Source: JAHEKD01 sp965204695 (GTDB taxonomy: Bacteria; Pseudomonadota; Gammaproteobacteria; Arenicellales; JAHEKD01). Taken from it: a stretch of DNA of 64,000 nt. Both the position numbers and the translations under genes were made by a program. The notes under the pieces are model-generated. The model worked only from the letters and a program-made list of their open reading frames with translations, was not told where the DNA came from and did no database searches. The stretch is taken from positions 1,550,001 through 1,614,000 of the forward strand of contig OZ242007.1 of the NCBI GenBank assembly GCA_965204695.1, read 5' to 3'. Positions 8,982-17,420 of the stretch are shown here, in pieces. Within the stretch, counting starts at the first letter, position 1. Each line of letters begins with the position of its first letter.

Positions 8982-9542
8982 TTAAGAATTTGAAGCAGAA
9001 GGTTGAAGCAATTGGCTATTAAGTGAGTCGTATTTTTTCATCGCTGACTCAGCTGCTTTTTTAAACCAAAATTTTGCTTTATATAAATCCTTCTCAACCC
9101 CCTGACCATCTCGATAAAGTTTGGCCAAATTATATTGTGCCTCTGGCAATTCAGAACTGGATGCTTTAAGCCACCACCTGGCAGCCTGTGGATAATCATT
9201 TTCTTTAGCCATGATCACTCCCAATTTAAACATGGCCGGCGCATAGTTTTTTTCAGCCGCTCTAAGATAATGTTTTTTTGCCATCGATTCATCTACTTCA
9301 ATACCTAACCCCATGTCAAATAGCATGGCAAGGTTATAATTCAATTCAGCAGAGTTAGGGTCTTTTTGCAGTTCGTTGTCCCAGATTTCCAACGCTTTTT
9401 GGTAGTTTCCGGCGTTAAACTCATCCAGACCGGCATCCGCAATACTGTAGATGGGAAAAAAACTAATTAATAATAAGATTGTAGCGACTAACAATCCGAT
9501 AAATTTGCTACCCCCTGTAAATCGCACTTCAAATACCATCAT
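8982..9542 (-). CDS. Sel1/TPR repeat protein with N-terminal membrane anchor
   Basis: A protein of 186 residues. Residues 14-33 form a hydrophobic signal or anchor ending near SIADA, so the repeats face the periplasm. Behind it are helical repeats of Sel1 type, recognisable by GNYQKALEIWDNEL, AELNYNLAMLFDMGLG, AMFKLGVIMA and AQYNLAKLYRDGQGV. Such solenoids act as scaffolds. The partner is unknown. It is convergent with yggT (36-bp gap). Two adjacent ATG codons could start it. Confidence 0.8.
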   Translation of the reverse strand: MMVFEVRFTGGSKFIGLLVATILLLISFFPIYSIADAGLDEFNAGNYQKALEIWDNELQKDPNSAELNYNLAMLFDMGLGIEVDESMAKKHYLRAAEKNYAPAMFKLGVIMAKENDYPQAARWWLKASSSELPEAQYNLAKLYRDGQGVEKDLYKAKFWFKKAAESAMKKYDSLNSQLLQPSASNS

Positions 9543-9600
9543 TGCTCTATCTACTCACTTACAGGAATAACTATATTATCATATGGACTTACCAGTGGTT

Positions 9601-9617
9601 CATGCTTAAAAAGCATG
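9601..9617. terminator. Small perfect hairpin after the agmatinase gene
   Basis: CATGCTT (9601-9607), loop AAA, AAGCATG (9611-9617). It sits 25 bases beyond the agmatinase stop on the minus strand, without a following T-run. It is only weak evidence for termination. Confidence 0.35.
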
Positions 9618-9641
9618 GAATAGAATTTTACATTCCCGGAT

Positions 9642-10463
9642 TTATAGACTGGCCAGCATTCGCGCAACAATTTCCTTAAGAAACTTTGCAGCAACCATAG
9701 CTGTTATACCATTAACATCGCGAGCTGGATTATATTCCACAATGTCTGCACCAACTATTTGGCCTTTGAATTGATGAATAAGATTAATCACTTCCCGAGT
9801 TGACATACCACCAGGCTCGTAATGTGCCACGCCTGGTGCAAACGCTGGATCGAGACAGTCCATATCAACAGACAAGTAGACCGGTCCATCAAATTCCAAA
9901 TCGCTTGGAATTCCGTCTTTCATTTCAAAAACTTCAACACCAAATTTATCTGCTTGTTCACGTTGATGAGGGTTGCTTGTTCTAATTCCGACTTGGACCA
10001 ACCTCTTAACTAAACCTTTTTCCATAATACGCGCAAAAGGACTTGCGTGTGAGTGACGATTGCCATCCAGTGAATCATATAAATCCGGGTGGGCATCAAG
10101 ATGGAGTATATTCAAATCAAAATAAGCATCCGCGTGAGCCTTGACTATTGGGAAGGTTATCGAATGATCACCACCAATGCTCACCACCTTGCTTTCGGTG
10201 CTAATAATTTTTGAAATATGGTCTTGGATTTCTTTGAAAGCAGTGTAATCATCATCAATATCCAAGTCGCCCAAATCGTGCCATTGCTCAGATTCGCCCA
10301 GATCAATTCCATTCTCTGCGGTAAGATTTGATGAGTGCGAGTGCAATGCCTCACGAATAGGAGTTGGCGCTTGAGCAGTACCAAACATGAATGAAGAATT
10401 GTCGTCGAAGGGAATCCCCGTTACAGATATTAATTTAGGCTTTGTCTTAGAATTTATAGTCAT
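9642..10463 (-). CDS. speB: Agmatinase/arginase (ureohydrolase) family protein
   Basis: A binuclear manganese hydrolase of the ureohydrolase superfamily, 273 residues. The metal-binding blocks are GGDHSITFP, LHLDAHPDLYD (with HxD) and SVDMDCLDPAFAPG. GIRTSNPHQ and GADIVEYNP are typical of agmatinases, which release urea from agmatine to give putrescine; guanidinobutyrase or another guanidino substrate cannot be excluded. The ATG at 10463 is preferred to a TTG nine codons upstream. The gene has its own short spacer (74 bp) behind the subtilase gene, so co-transcription with it is possible. Confidence 0.85.
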   Translation of the reverse strand: MTINSKTKPKLISVTGIPFDDNSSFMFGTAQAPTPIREALHSHSSNLTAENGIDLGESEQWHDLGDLDIDDDYTAFKEIQDHISKIISTESKVVSIGGDHSITFPIVKAHADAYFDLNILHLDAHPDLYDSLDGNRHSHASPFARIMEKGLVKRLVQVGIRTSNPHQREQADKFGVEVFEMKDGIPSDLEFDGPVYLSVDMDCLDPAFAPGVAHYEPGGMSTREVINLIHQFKGQIVGADIVEYNPARDVNGITAMVAAKFLKEIVARMLASL

Positions 10464-10537
10464 ATTCTTAAAATTTTTCAGGTCTTTCAACTAACGAATG
10501 ATTTTTATCAATTAGTTTTTAGTCCTATAGTTAATGA

Positions 10538-13500
10538 TCACTCTTGGTAGGATTCCAATTCGACATTTAGATGTGTGACTGCTGTAAAGAAAGAAACATG
10601 CTCGGTAATATGTTTACGCTCATTATCTAAAATCTGATCTTCATCAGCGGCTATGATTAAACGCCCTATGGACAAGGCATTTGATCCATCCAAAATACTA
10701 AACCACCCATTTATTCCGTCCATACCAGATTCAGATACGATAGCAAATTCTGGAAGTGATTGAAATGCAAGGTCAACAAAGTTGTTGGCTTGCCCTATGT
10801 GCTTAATTTGATCGTTGGTAAATTGAACCTGATATTGATTAGTACCTAATTGACCTTCACCTTCTTCAAATACAATATAGCCAATTGTTTCATCTTGCCT
10901 TTGAGTATCAACATCCTCTCCAACGTGTTTGCCTATATAAATAGCATTTTTCCATATCGGATTCGTTCGCTTAGCTCCACGGCTCCAAAAAGTCGACCAT
11001 CTATCGTCATTAAACGACATAACTTGACCAAAAATTATCGGGCGGTTAGCAGATAAATAATCATGGCCATAAGATTGTTGTTGGCCAACCCAAGTTGTTG
11101 CGTTATCAGTAACCGTGCTAGTTACTTTATGCGCTTCTAATTTGCGGCCATCAGATAATAACCATATGCCTTCTTCAATTGCCATGCAATATACAGTTTC
11201 AGCAAAAACGGGATCAATATCACCAGGGTTTTGCAGCTTGATTTCAAAACTCTGGGCGCCAACATTTTGCATTCTTATGACAACTGGAGAAATATTATTA
11301 ACATAATGTGGGGTACAGACTGCCACCATTGACTTGTATTCATTTTGTAAATCTACTTGAACCCAATCAGCCCCGACGTTATTGACAGTTATAGTTTCAA
11401 GATACGCTTTTGGGTTAGGAAATTCATATAAATAACCGGTAGTAGGAATATTCGCTGCCGTTTTTAATCCAGAGCCAACAACAGCGATATTTTCGGAAAC
11501 TGCGACATCCCGGCCGTAATTCAATTGCGAAAAACTAAAAGCGGATTCGGGTAACAGTCGTCCGTCAGGAATCCATTGGTCGTTGACCTTCTTAAATACA
11601 TAAGCAGACCCGGAATTAATAGCCTTAATCCCATCGCTTGTGGCACCGGCAACCATTCGATCCTGATCAATATCCATGCTAATCCCAAAACTGACATTGT
11701 CTCTGTCGATATCTGGGGGTGATAGTCTTTGATTAACCACCCACGCACCATCAATAAAGTCATAAGTAAATACCGAGCCTACTTTTATGCCCAAGTCATT
11801 CGATGCATGTGGAGCACTAATAGCAAGTTCATTGCCATTGAATGAAATACGGTACCCAAACAGTTCAACCCCTGTCTCGGGAGGCACGATGGTTTGTTCT
11901 AATATCCATTCTCCGCTTGTGTCACTGTAAGAATGCACTCTACCCGAAGTTCTTGAGGTAATTAAATTCTCGTCAGGGTGATACAACGAACTAATGATAA
12001 CTTTGGAATCTTGCACATCCACAGCTGCACCAAATCTTACATATTGATTCAATGTGGTATCAGGATGCAGTAATTTTGCTTGTTGTTGCCATTGATCAAG
12101 TTGATATTTAAATATATATGCTGACCCTCTTCTGTCGGCACCACCAGGTCTGAATGTAATCGCAACCTCTGGAGCTCCTACAACTATTACATCCCCATCT
12201 ATGGCAACGGCTTCCCCGAACAGGTCACTGTCTAAATCAAGCCCGGTGGGAACTAATTTTTGCTTTTCGAACCATTGTCCATCTTCGTATTCAAAGATAT
12301 ATGCTGCTCCAGCTGCATTACCGACACTATCATTACTCGCAGCACCTACAACGATCCTGTTTCCTGATATAGCAACATCAGTTCCAAACCTGTCACCTGA
12401 AACGTTACCCGACCCAACTAACGTAGCTTCAAGAGTCCAAGTTTGGTCAGATTGACGCCTGAATACGTATACCGACCCTCCAGATGCAGCATTAATTGCC
12501 TCTCCTGGAGCGGATATTACTGCCACATCACCATCTATTTCTACTGCAAACCCCATCTCATCAAGTGCGTAGGGGCTATCCAATATTTTTTCTATTAAGC
12601 CTAATGTTTCAAGACGTGTTCTTATTGTGATGGGAACTTCAATATCATTGACTTCAGTTAAATCACTTAAATCAATTGATCCATGAGTGATACCAAAATC
12701 AAACTCTGACTGTAGATCTAGATTCACTATTGTATTTTGATCGGCAAAAACTGTTCCACCGACCAAACTTGGAGTTATCCATTCAGAATCCGGAGTTAAA
12801 TTCCAAGAACGTAAACCATCTGATAATGAAGAAACATCGATCGACTCTGAAATTTGAATCGGTTGCTGTAAGTCATAAGGTCTTTCAACTTCAATATAGA
12901 ATTTCCCAGGCCACACAGTCAAACCGTCGTAATTTAATGCACCTGCTGCGTCTACAATCTCTCCTGTAGCTGACTTCCCGGTCCATGGAATCGCAAATCG
13001 AGTCGTTACTATGCTGGGCTTGCTTGATCGGATAATACGATTAATCATATCACTCGATGTATCATCAGGATAAACAGACTGGATCAATGCCGCCACCCCT
13101 GAAGTATAAGCTGTCGACATTGAAGTACCGGTGCATTCGCTGTAGCCGTCTGCATTTGTATCCTGACAAACGCTTGCTCCTGTCACTAGTGCAGTGGATA
13201 AGATATTTTCTCCAGGCGCCGAAATATCGACGATTGATCGACCAGTATTGGAATCTGCAAGGAACTGATTAAGGTTGCCATGCATGCCAACAACCAAGAT
13301 ATTAGGTTGCGGATAACTAGCCGGATAATAAGGAAAAATCTCTAAATCCCGACTATCATTGCCAGCAGAGGCGACAAAAAGAATATCTTTGTCTGCAAGC
13401 GCTGCGATTGCATCACTCAATGCCTGACTAAATGTGCGTCCTCCCCAACTATTATTAGTAATCTTTACATTAACACCTCGATCGTGCATATCAATCACAT

Positions 13501-14422
13501 AATTGATTGCATCAATGGCATCTGAGATGCTGCCAGTGCCGTTCTCATCCAGATACTTAACAGCCATCATCTTGGCATTCCAGGCCACACCCGCAACGCC
13601 AATACCATTATTCGTTACCGCACCAATAATACCTGCCAAATGCGTGCCATGGCCTCTATCATCCATAGGATCTCCATCATCATTATGTGCGTCATAGCCA
13701 TAATAATCATCTACAATCCCATTTAAATCATTATCGACACCATCACCCTCTATCTCATTTTCATTGGTCCACATATTGGCGGCCAAGTCCGGGTGAGTGT
13801 AATCAACCCCTCCATCAATAATAGCCACCACCACATCCGACTCTCCAGTGGTAATATCCCAAGCCATTGGTGCACTGATATCGGGGTCAGTTTCATGAGT
13901 TGAGTTCAAACCCCATTGTTGTGGAAACAGTGGATCATTGGGAATCGCTGATTCATGCATAATATAGTCAGGTTCTGCGTAGACATAGTCACCCGTTTGA
14001 TTCAGTGCTTCAATTGCTTGCTCGACAGTCATTGAAGGGTCAGTGATTTTAAACGTGGCCAAATCAAAATCTTGCATCTGGGTATCACATTTTTTCTTTT
14101 TCTTGCCGTTTTTCTTTTCCTTTTTGCAGCGTTTAAACTGCTTCATTTTTTTCATCTTCATGCCATAGGGCACAATGTAATTTGAGTCGATCAATCTAGC
14201 GACAACCTGGTCTTCTACACGCTCAACCTCATCATCGTCGTCGTCATCATCGTCGTCGTCATCATCGTCGTCGTCATCATCGTCGTCGTCTGCATGTACA
14301 TCAACGATTTTGCCAAAAAAGGGATCTGGAACAACTGAAATGACTTGTGAAATTGAAAACAGTACACAAATGGCTAAAGCTAGCCACAGCTTGAGTACAA
14401 AATATGCAACAAATCTGATCAT
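10538..14422 (-). CDS. Secreted subtilisin-like protease with poly-Asp tract and FG-GAP propeller
   Basis: A multidomain secreted protein of 1294 residues. The signal peptide lies in about residues 1-30. Residues 45-64 are twenty consecutive Asp, followed by a Lys-rich segment (89-111) bracketed by C99 and C112, then a propeptide-like region ending near 160. The S8 catalytic domain has Asp203 (IIDGGVD), His258 (GHGTH), oxyanion Asn355 (SAGND) and Ser434 (GTSMS). A DTNADG loop between C419 and C430 could bind calcium. A beta-sandwich region (about 510-600) precedes seven or so FG-GAP-like repeats, each with a DGDVxVVGAP motif (about 605-1050), and a C-terminal tail. It is probably exported and calcium-stabilised. 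The ATG at 14422 has GAGGAG ten bases upstream; the longer TTG frame is unlikely. Confidence 0.88.
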   Translation of the reverse strand: MIRFVAYFVLKLWLALAICVLFSISQVISVVPDPFFGKIVDVHADDDDDDDDDDDDDDDDDDDDEVERVEDQVVARLIDSNYIVPYGMKMKKMKQFKRCKKEKKNGKKKKKCDTQMQDFDLATFKITDPSMTVEQAIEALNQTGDYVYAEPDYIMHESAIPNDPLFPQQWGLNSTHETDPDISAPMAWDITTGESDVVVAIIDGGVDYTHPDLAANMWTNENEIEGDGVDNDLNGIVDDYYGYDAHNDDGDPMDDRGHGTHLAGIIGAVTNNGIGVAGVAWNAKMMAVKYLDENGTGSISDAIDAINYVIDMHDRGVNVKITNNSWGGRTFSQALSDAIAALADKDILFVASAGNDSRDLEIFPYYPASYPQPNILVVGMHGNLNQFLADSNTGRSIVDISAPGENILSTALVTGASVCQDTNADGYSECTGTSMSTAYTSGVAALIQSVYPDDTSSDMINRIIRSSKPSIVTTRFAIPWTGKSATGEIVDAAGALNYDGLTVWPGKFYIEVERPYDLQQPIQISESIDVSSLSDGLRSWNLTPDSEWITPSLVGGTVFADQNTIVNLDLQSEFDFGITHGSIDLSDLTEVNDIEVPITIRTRLETLGLIEKILDSPYALDEMGFAVEIDGDVAVISAPGEAINAASGGSVYVFRRQSDQTWTLEATLVGSGNVSGDRFGTDVAISGNRIVVGAASNDSVGNAAGAAYIFEYEDGQWFEKQKLVPTGLDLDSDLFGEAVAIDGDVIVVGAPEVAITFRPGGADRRGSAYIFKYQLDQWQQQAKLLHPDTTLNQYVRFGAAVDVQDSKVIISSLYHPDENLITSRTSGRVHSYSDTSGEWILEQTIVPPETGVELFGYRISFNGNELAISAPHASNDLGIKVGSVFTYDFIDGAWVVNQRLSPPDIDRDNVSFGISMDIDQDRMVAGATSDGIKAINSGSAYVFKKVNDQWIPDGRLLPESAFSFSQLNYGRDVAVSENIAVVGSGLKTAANIPTTGYLYEFPNPKAYLETITVNNVGADWVQVDLQNEYKSMVAVCTPHYVNNISPVVIRMQNVGAQSFEIKLQNPGDIDPVFAETVYCMAIEEGIWLLSDGRKLEAHKVTSTVTDNATTWVGQQQSYGHDYLSANRPIIFGQVMSFNDDRWSTFWSRGAKRTNPIWKNAIYIGKHVGEDVDTQRQDETIGYIVFEEGEGQLGTNQYQVQFTNDQIKHIGQANNFVDLAFQSLPEFAIVSESGMDGINGWFSILDGSNALSIGRLIIAADEDQILDNERKHITEHVSFFTAVTHLNVELESYQE
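14231..14290 (-). repeat. Four perfect 15-bp tandem repeats encoding poly-Asp
   Basis: On the plus strand ATCATCGTCGTCGTC occurs four times without interruption. Read on the minus strand this gives GAC-GAC-GAC-GAT-GAT repeated, that is 20 aspartates (residues 45-64 of the subtilase). The unit is a multiple of three, so gain or loss of copies would change Asp-tract length without a frameshift. Confidence 0.95.
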
Positions 14423-14569
14423 TAGGATCAAACTCCTCAAAAAATATTGTGTAATAGACCTAGATGTTGATGCAGTATCTATCCAGATTTACGACAAATT
14501 AGCATATACCCCACAACATCATACCCCAGAAACAAAAGACCTAACACCTTGTCATTGTTAAATCTTGTT

Positions 14570-14592
14570 AAAAAAATAACTAATTTTAGTTA
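14570..14592 (-). terminator. Intrinsic terminator of the ampG-like gene
   Basis: Read on the minus strand, TAACTAA and TTAGTTA (14592-14586 and 14583-14577) form an AT-rich hairpin followed directly by seven T residues (14576-14570). It lies about 20 bases after the ampG-like stop, ahead of the subtilase gene. The stem is weak in G+C. Confidence 0.5.
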
Positions 14593-14613
14593 ATTATTCA
14601 AGACAAATTTTTA

Positions 14614-15957
14614 TTATTTTGCTTCAAACTTAGTTGCCAGGTAAATTATTAATAAAATTGCTGGAATGCCTAGGGCCGCTGCATAGGCAAAAAAGCTAAC
14701 ATACCCAAAGTTATCGACAATTACACCTGAGAACCCCCCCAAAAATTTCGCCGGCAAAGTCATCAATGAACTAAATAAAGCATATTGGGTTGCTGTGTAA
14801 GTTGTGTTGGTCAGGCTGGACAAGTATGCAATAAACGCTGACACTGCAATTCCACCGCTAATATTATCGGCACTAATGACGACAGCCAGCCAATAAATAT
14901 TCGGCGTGCTTGTTGCTAACCAGGCAAATAACAGATTAGTCAAAACCACCATTACAGCACCTAACAATAGTGGTTTATAAAGCCCAAATCGAACAACAAG
15001 TATTCCTCCTAGCGCGGCACCCAGAATCGTCATAAAAAAGCCAAAAAATTTAGTTACAATTGCGATTTCCTTCAAATCAAATCCCAAATCAATATAAAAC
15101 GGGTTCGCCATTACCCCCATAGTAATGTCACTAATACGAAAAACACTGATGAACAAGAGTATGGCAAGTGCTAATAAGCCGTTACGCTTAAAAAAATCAG
15201 CAAACGGATTAATTACAGAGGAAATAAACCAGGCAATGAATCGTCGAATTGTCTTAGGGAAATAAGGATATTTTTGATTAACTTCCGCGGCTACTCTAAG
15301 TTGCTCTTGTTCAACAAGCTTCGCCGTTTCCGGTTCATGGATTAACAGTGTAGTAACTATGCCTATTGACATAAGTGCTGCCATAGTCAAATAAGCGCTT
15401 GGCCAGTTAGTAATATCAGCGATATACAATGCTCCGGCTCCGGCCATTAATAGTGCTAATCGATATCCCAAAATATATGAAGCTGCCATAGCACCTTGTA
15501 AATCAACCGGTGCTGATTCAATACGATAGGCATCAATGGTGATATCTTGGGTTGCAGAGGAGAATGCCACTAATAGTCCAAAAACAGCGATCCAAAATAA
15601 TTCAGTTTTTGGGTTAGTAAAGGCAATTAAAATCAGACCTATTGCAATACCAGCTTGAGCCAGGAACATCCAGCTGCGACGACGCCCCAGCCAACGTGTT
15701 AGTATCGGCAAATTAACGCTATCAACTATCGGCGCCCAAAACACCTTAATCGAATAAGTAATTCCAATCCAACTAAAAAAACCAATCGTGCTTCGACTTA
15801 CATCTTCAGTTCTTAGCCAGGCCGAAAGCGTTGAAAAAACCAGTAAAAAAGGTAATCCTGCTGAAAAACCCAAGAATAAAAGCGTTAGAACTCTTGGGTG
15901 CCGATAGATCGAGATTAAGTCAAAAAATGATCGTCGTGGCTCAGAGATTGAGGTCAT
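14614..15957 (-). CDS. ampG: AmpG-like muropeptide MFS permease
   Basis: A major-facilitator membrane protein of 447 residues with about 12 to 14 hydrophobic segments. AmpG imports anhydromuropeptides from peptidoglycan turnover into the cytoplasm for recycling. The family signatures are LGFSAGLPFLLVFSTLSAWLR at the first helix (residues 29-49, ends given), the FFSWIGITYSIKVFWAPIVD loop and GRRRSW before helix 3, plus TQDITIDAYRIE in helix 5. It overlaps the exonuclease III gene by 17 bases, so the two are translationally linked. A Slt-type transglycosylase, which makes the substrates of this permease, is encoded 1.5 kb away. Confidence 0.87.
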   Translation of the reverse strand: MTSISEPRRSFFDLISIYRHPRVLTLLFLGFSAGLPFLLVFSTLSAWLRTEDVSRSTIGFFSWIGITYSIKVFWAPIVDSVNLPILTRWLGRRRSWMFLAQAGIAIGLILIAFTNPKTELFWIAVFGLLVAFSSATQDITIDAYRIESAPVDLQGAMAASYILGYRLALLMAGAGALYIADITNWPSAYLTMAALMSIGIVTTLLIHEPETAKLVEQEQLRVAAEVNQKYPYFPKTIRRFIAWFISSVINPFADFFKRNGLLALAILLFISVFRISDITMGVMANPFYIDLGFDLKEIAIVTKFFGFFMTILGAALGGILVVRFGLYKPLLLGAVMVVLTNLLFAWLATSTPNIYWLAVVISADNISGGIAVSAFIAYLSSLTNTTYTATQYALFSSLMTLPAKFLGGFSGVIVDNFGYVSFFAYAAALGIPAILLIIYLATKFEAK

Positions 15958-16714
15958 AGTTGATCGTCAAGGGCGCATGATCTGAAAAGCGTTCATCTTT
16001 GTAAATACTGGCTGACTTGGCCATCGCTGCTACTTTTGGCGTGGCCACATGATAATCAATTCGCCAACCTGTGTTGTTGGCCCAGGCTTGACCTCGATTT
16101 GACCACCAGGTGTATTGTTCTTCACGCTGATCAACAGAACGAAATACATCTACATAACCCGCTTCATCGAATACCCAGTCCATCCAAGCCCGTTCTTCTG
16201 GCAGAAAACCGGAATTTTTTTGATTAGATCGCCAATTTTTAATGTCAATTTTTTTATGGGCGATATTCCAGTCACCGCAAATAATAAATTCGCGCCGTTG
16301 GCGGCGCATTTTCTTCAGGACAGGCTCCAACCTAGCCATCACATCATATTTAAAATCTTGTCGGATATCACCACTAGTACCGGAAGGAAGATAAAGCGAA
16401 ATCACACTTAATTTGCCGAAATCAGCTTGTATCCAACGACCTTCGGAGTCAACATCCACCCAGCCTAGTCCTTTGGTCACCTTATCAGGTTCATGTCTTG
16501 TATAAATCGCCACACCACTGTAACCTTTTTTCTCGGCATCATGAAAATAATTAAAATAGCCCTTGGGATGAAATACTTCTGCCTCGAGTTGCCACAGCTG
16601 AGCCTTGGTTTCCTGAAAACACAGTACATCGGGCTTGTTTTTAGCCATCCAATCAAACATACCCTTACGCGCTGCTGCGCGAATTCCATTTAAGTTTAGT
16701 GATACGATTTTCAA
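15941..16714 (-). CDS. xthA: Exodeoxyribonuclease III (AP endonuclease family)
   Basis: An EEP-superfamily DNA-repair nuclease of 257 residues. It shows MKIVSLNLNGIRAAARKG at the N-terminus, the metal-binding Glu in CFQETKAQ, the GDWN motif mid-protein, and SDHAPLTI at the end with the catalytic Asp-His. The family cuts at abasic sites and removes 3' blocks. The start is TTG, supported by an AGGA seven bases upstream. The last 17 bases overlap ampG. It is divergent from pyrE with a 55-bp gap. Confidence 0.93.
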   Translation of the reverse strand: MKIVSLNLNGIRAAARKGMFDWMAKNKPDVLCFQETKAQLWQLEAEVFHPKGYFNYFHDAEKKGYSGVAIYTRHEPDKVTKGLGWVDVDSEGRWIQADFGKLSVISLYLPSGTSGDIRQDFKYDVMARLEPVLKKMRRQRREFIICGDWNIAHKKIDIKNWRSNQKNSGFLPEERAWMDWVFDEAGYVDVFRSVDQREEQYTWWSNRGQAWANNTGWRIDYHVATPKVAAMAKSASIYKDERFSDHAPLTINYDLNL

Positions 16715-16769
16715 AACGTTGTCCTATATAATTGTGAATCCAATGATAAACCATTAACAACTAAATCAC

Positions 16770-17420
16770 ATGCTCGCCTACCAGGAAAAATTTATACGCT
16801 TTGCACTCGAGAATGAAGTACTTAAATTTGGGGAATTTACCCTCAAGTCGGGGCGTATCAGCCCTTATTTCTTCAATGCAGGCTTATTCAATGACGGACA
16901 GAGTTTGGCCCAGTTGGCTGGATTTTATGCCCAAACAATAGTCGAACATGGTGAAAGTGACTTTATGCTTTATGGTCCGGCTTATAAAGGTATTCCACTT
17001 GCTGCGGCTACAGCCATGGCATTTTCACTTAATCATAACTTGACCGTCCCCTACGCCTTTAACCGCAAAGAAATCAAAGATCACGGTGAAGGCGGTCAAC
17101 TCGTTGGGGCTCCAGTACATGGGCGAGTAATTATCGTTGATGACGTCATTACCGCGGGTATTTCAATCCGAGAGTCAATTGAAATCATTGAGGCTAACAA
17201 GGCTCAAGTAGCTGGTGTGTTAATCGGCTTGGATCGCCAGGAAAAAACCCTGGACAGCGAACTTTCGGCCATCCAACAAATCAACCAAAGTTACAATATT
17301 CCGGTTTATGCTGTCGTCAACATGGACTTATTGATAGAATATTTGAGCAGTGATAACAAATATAAAAATTATCTAACTCAAATGCATCAATATAGAGAGA
17401 AATACGGAGTAAGTAGCTAG
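16770..17420 (+). CDS. pyrE: Orotate phosphoribosyltransferase
   Basis: Converts orotate and PRPP to OMP, the fifth step of UMP synthesis. It has 216 residues. Typical elements are FGEFTLKSGRISPYFFN near residues 21-37, the AYKGIPLA block, the flexible loop RKEIKDHGEGG, and the PRPP motif VIIVDDVITAGIS around 122-134. Its stop codon shares one base with the GTG start of slt, so the two are translationally coupled, a grouping of unrelated functions. The remaining pyr genes of the window lie 10 kb away. Confidence 0.96.
   Translation: MLAYQEKFIRFALENEVLKFGEFTLKSGRISPYFFNAGLFNDGQSLAQLAGFYAQTIVEHGESDFMLYGPAYKGIPLAAATAMAFSLNHNLTVPYAFNRKEIKDHGEGGQLVGAPVHGRVIIVDDVITAGISIRESIEIIEANKAQVAGVLIGLDRQEKTLDSELSAIQQINQSYNIPVYAVVNMDLLIEYLSSDNKYKNYLTQMHQYREKYGVSS

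Noticed and set aside
12201..12455. Plus-strand frames within the large subtilase gene
   Set aside because: They are shadows of the FG-GAP repeats without start signals or family features; the minus frame is continuous and clearly coding.
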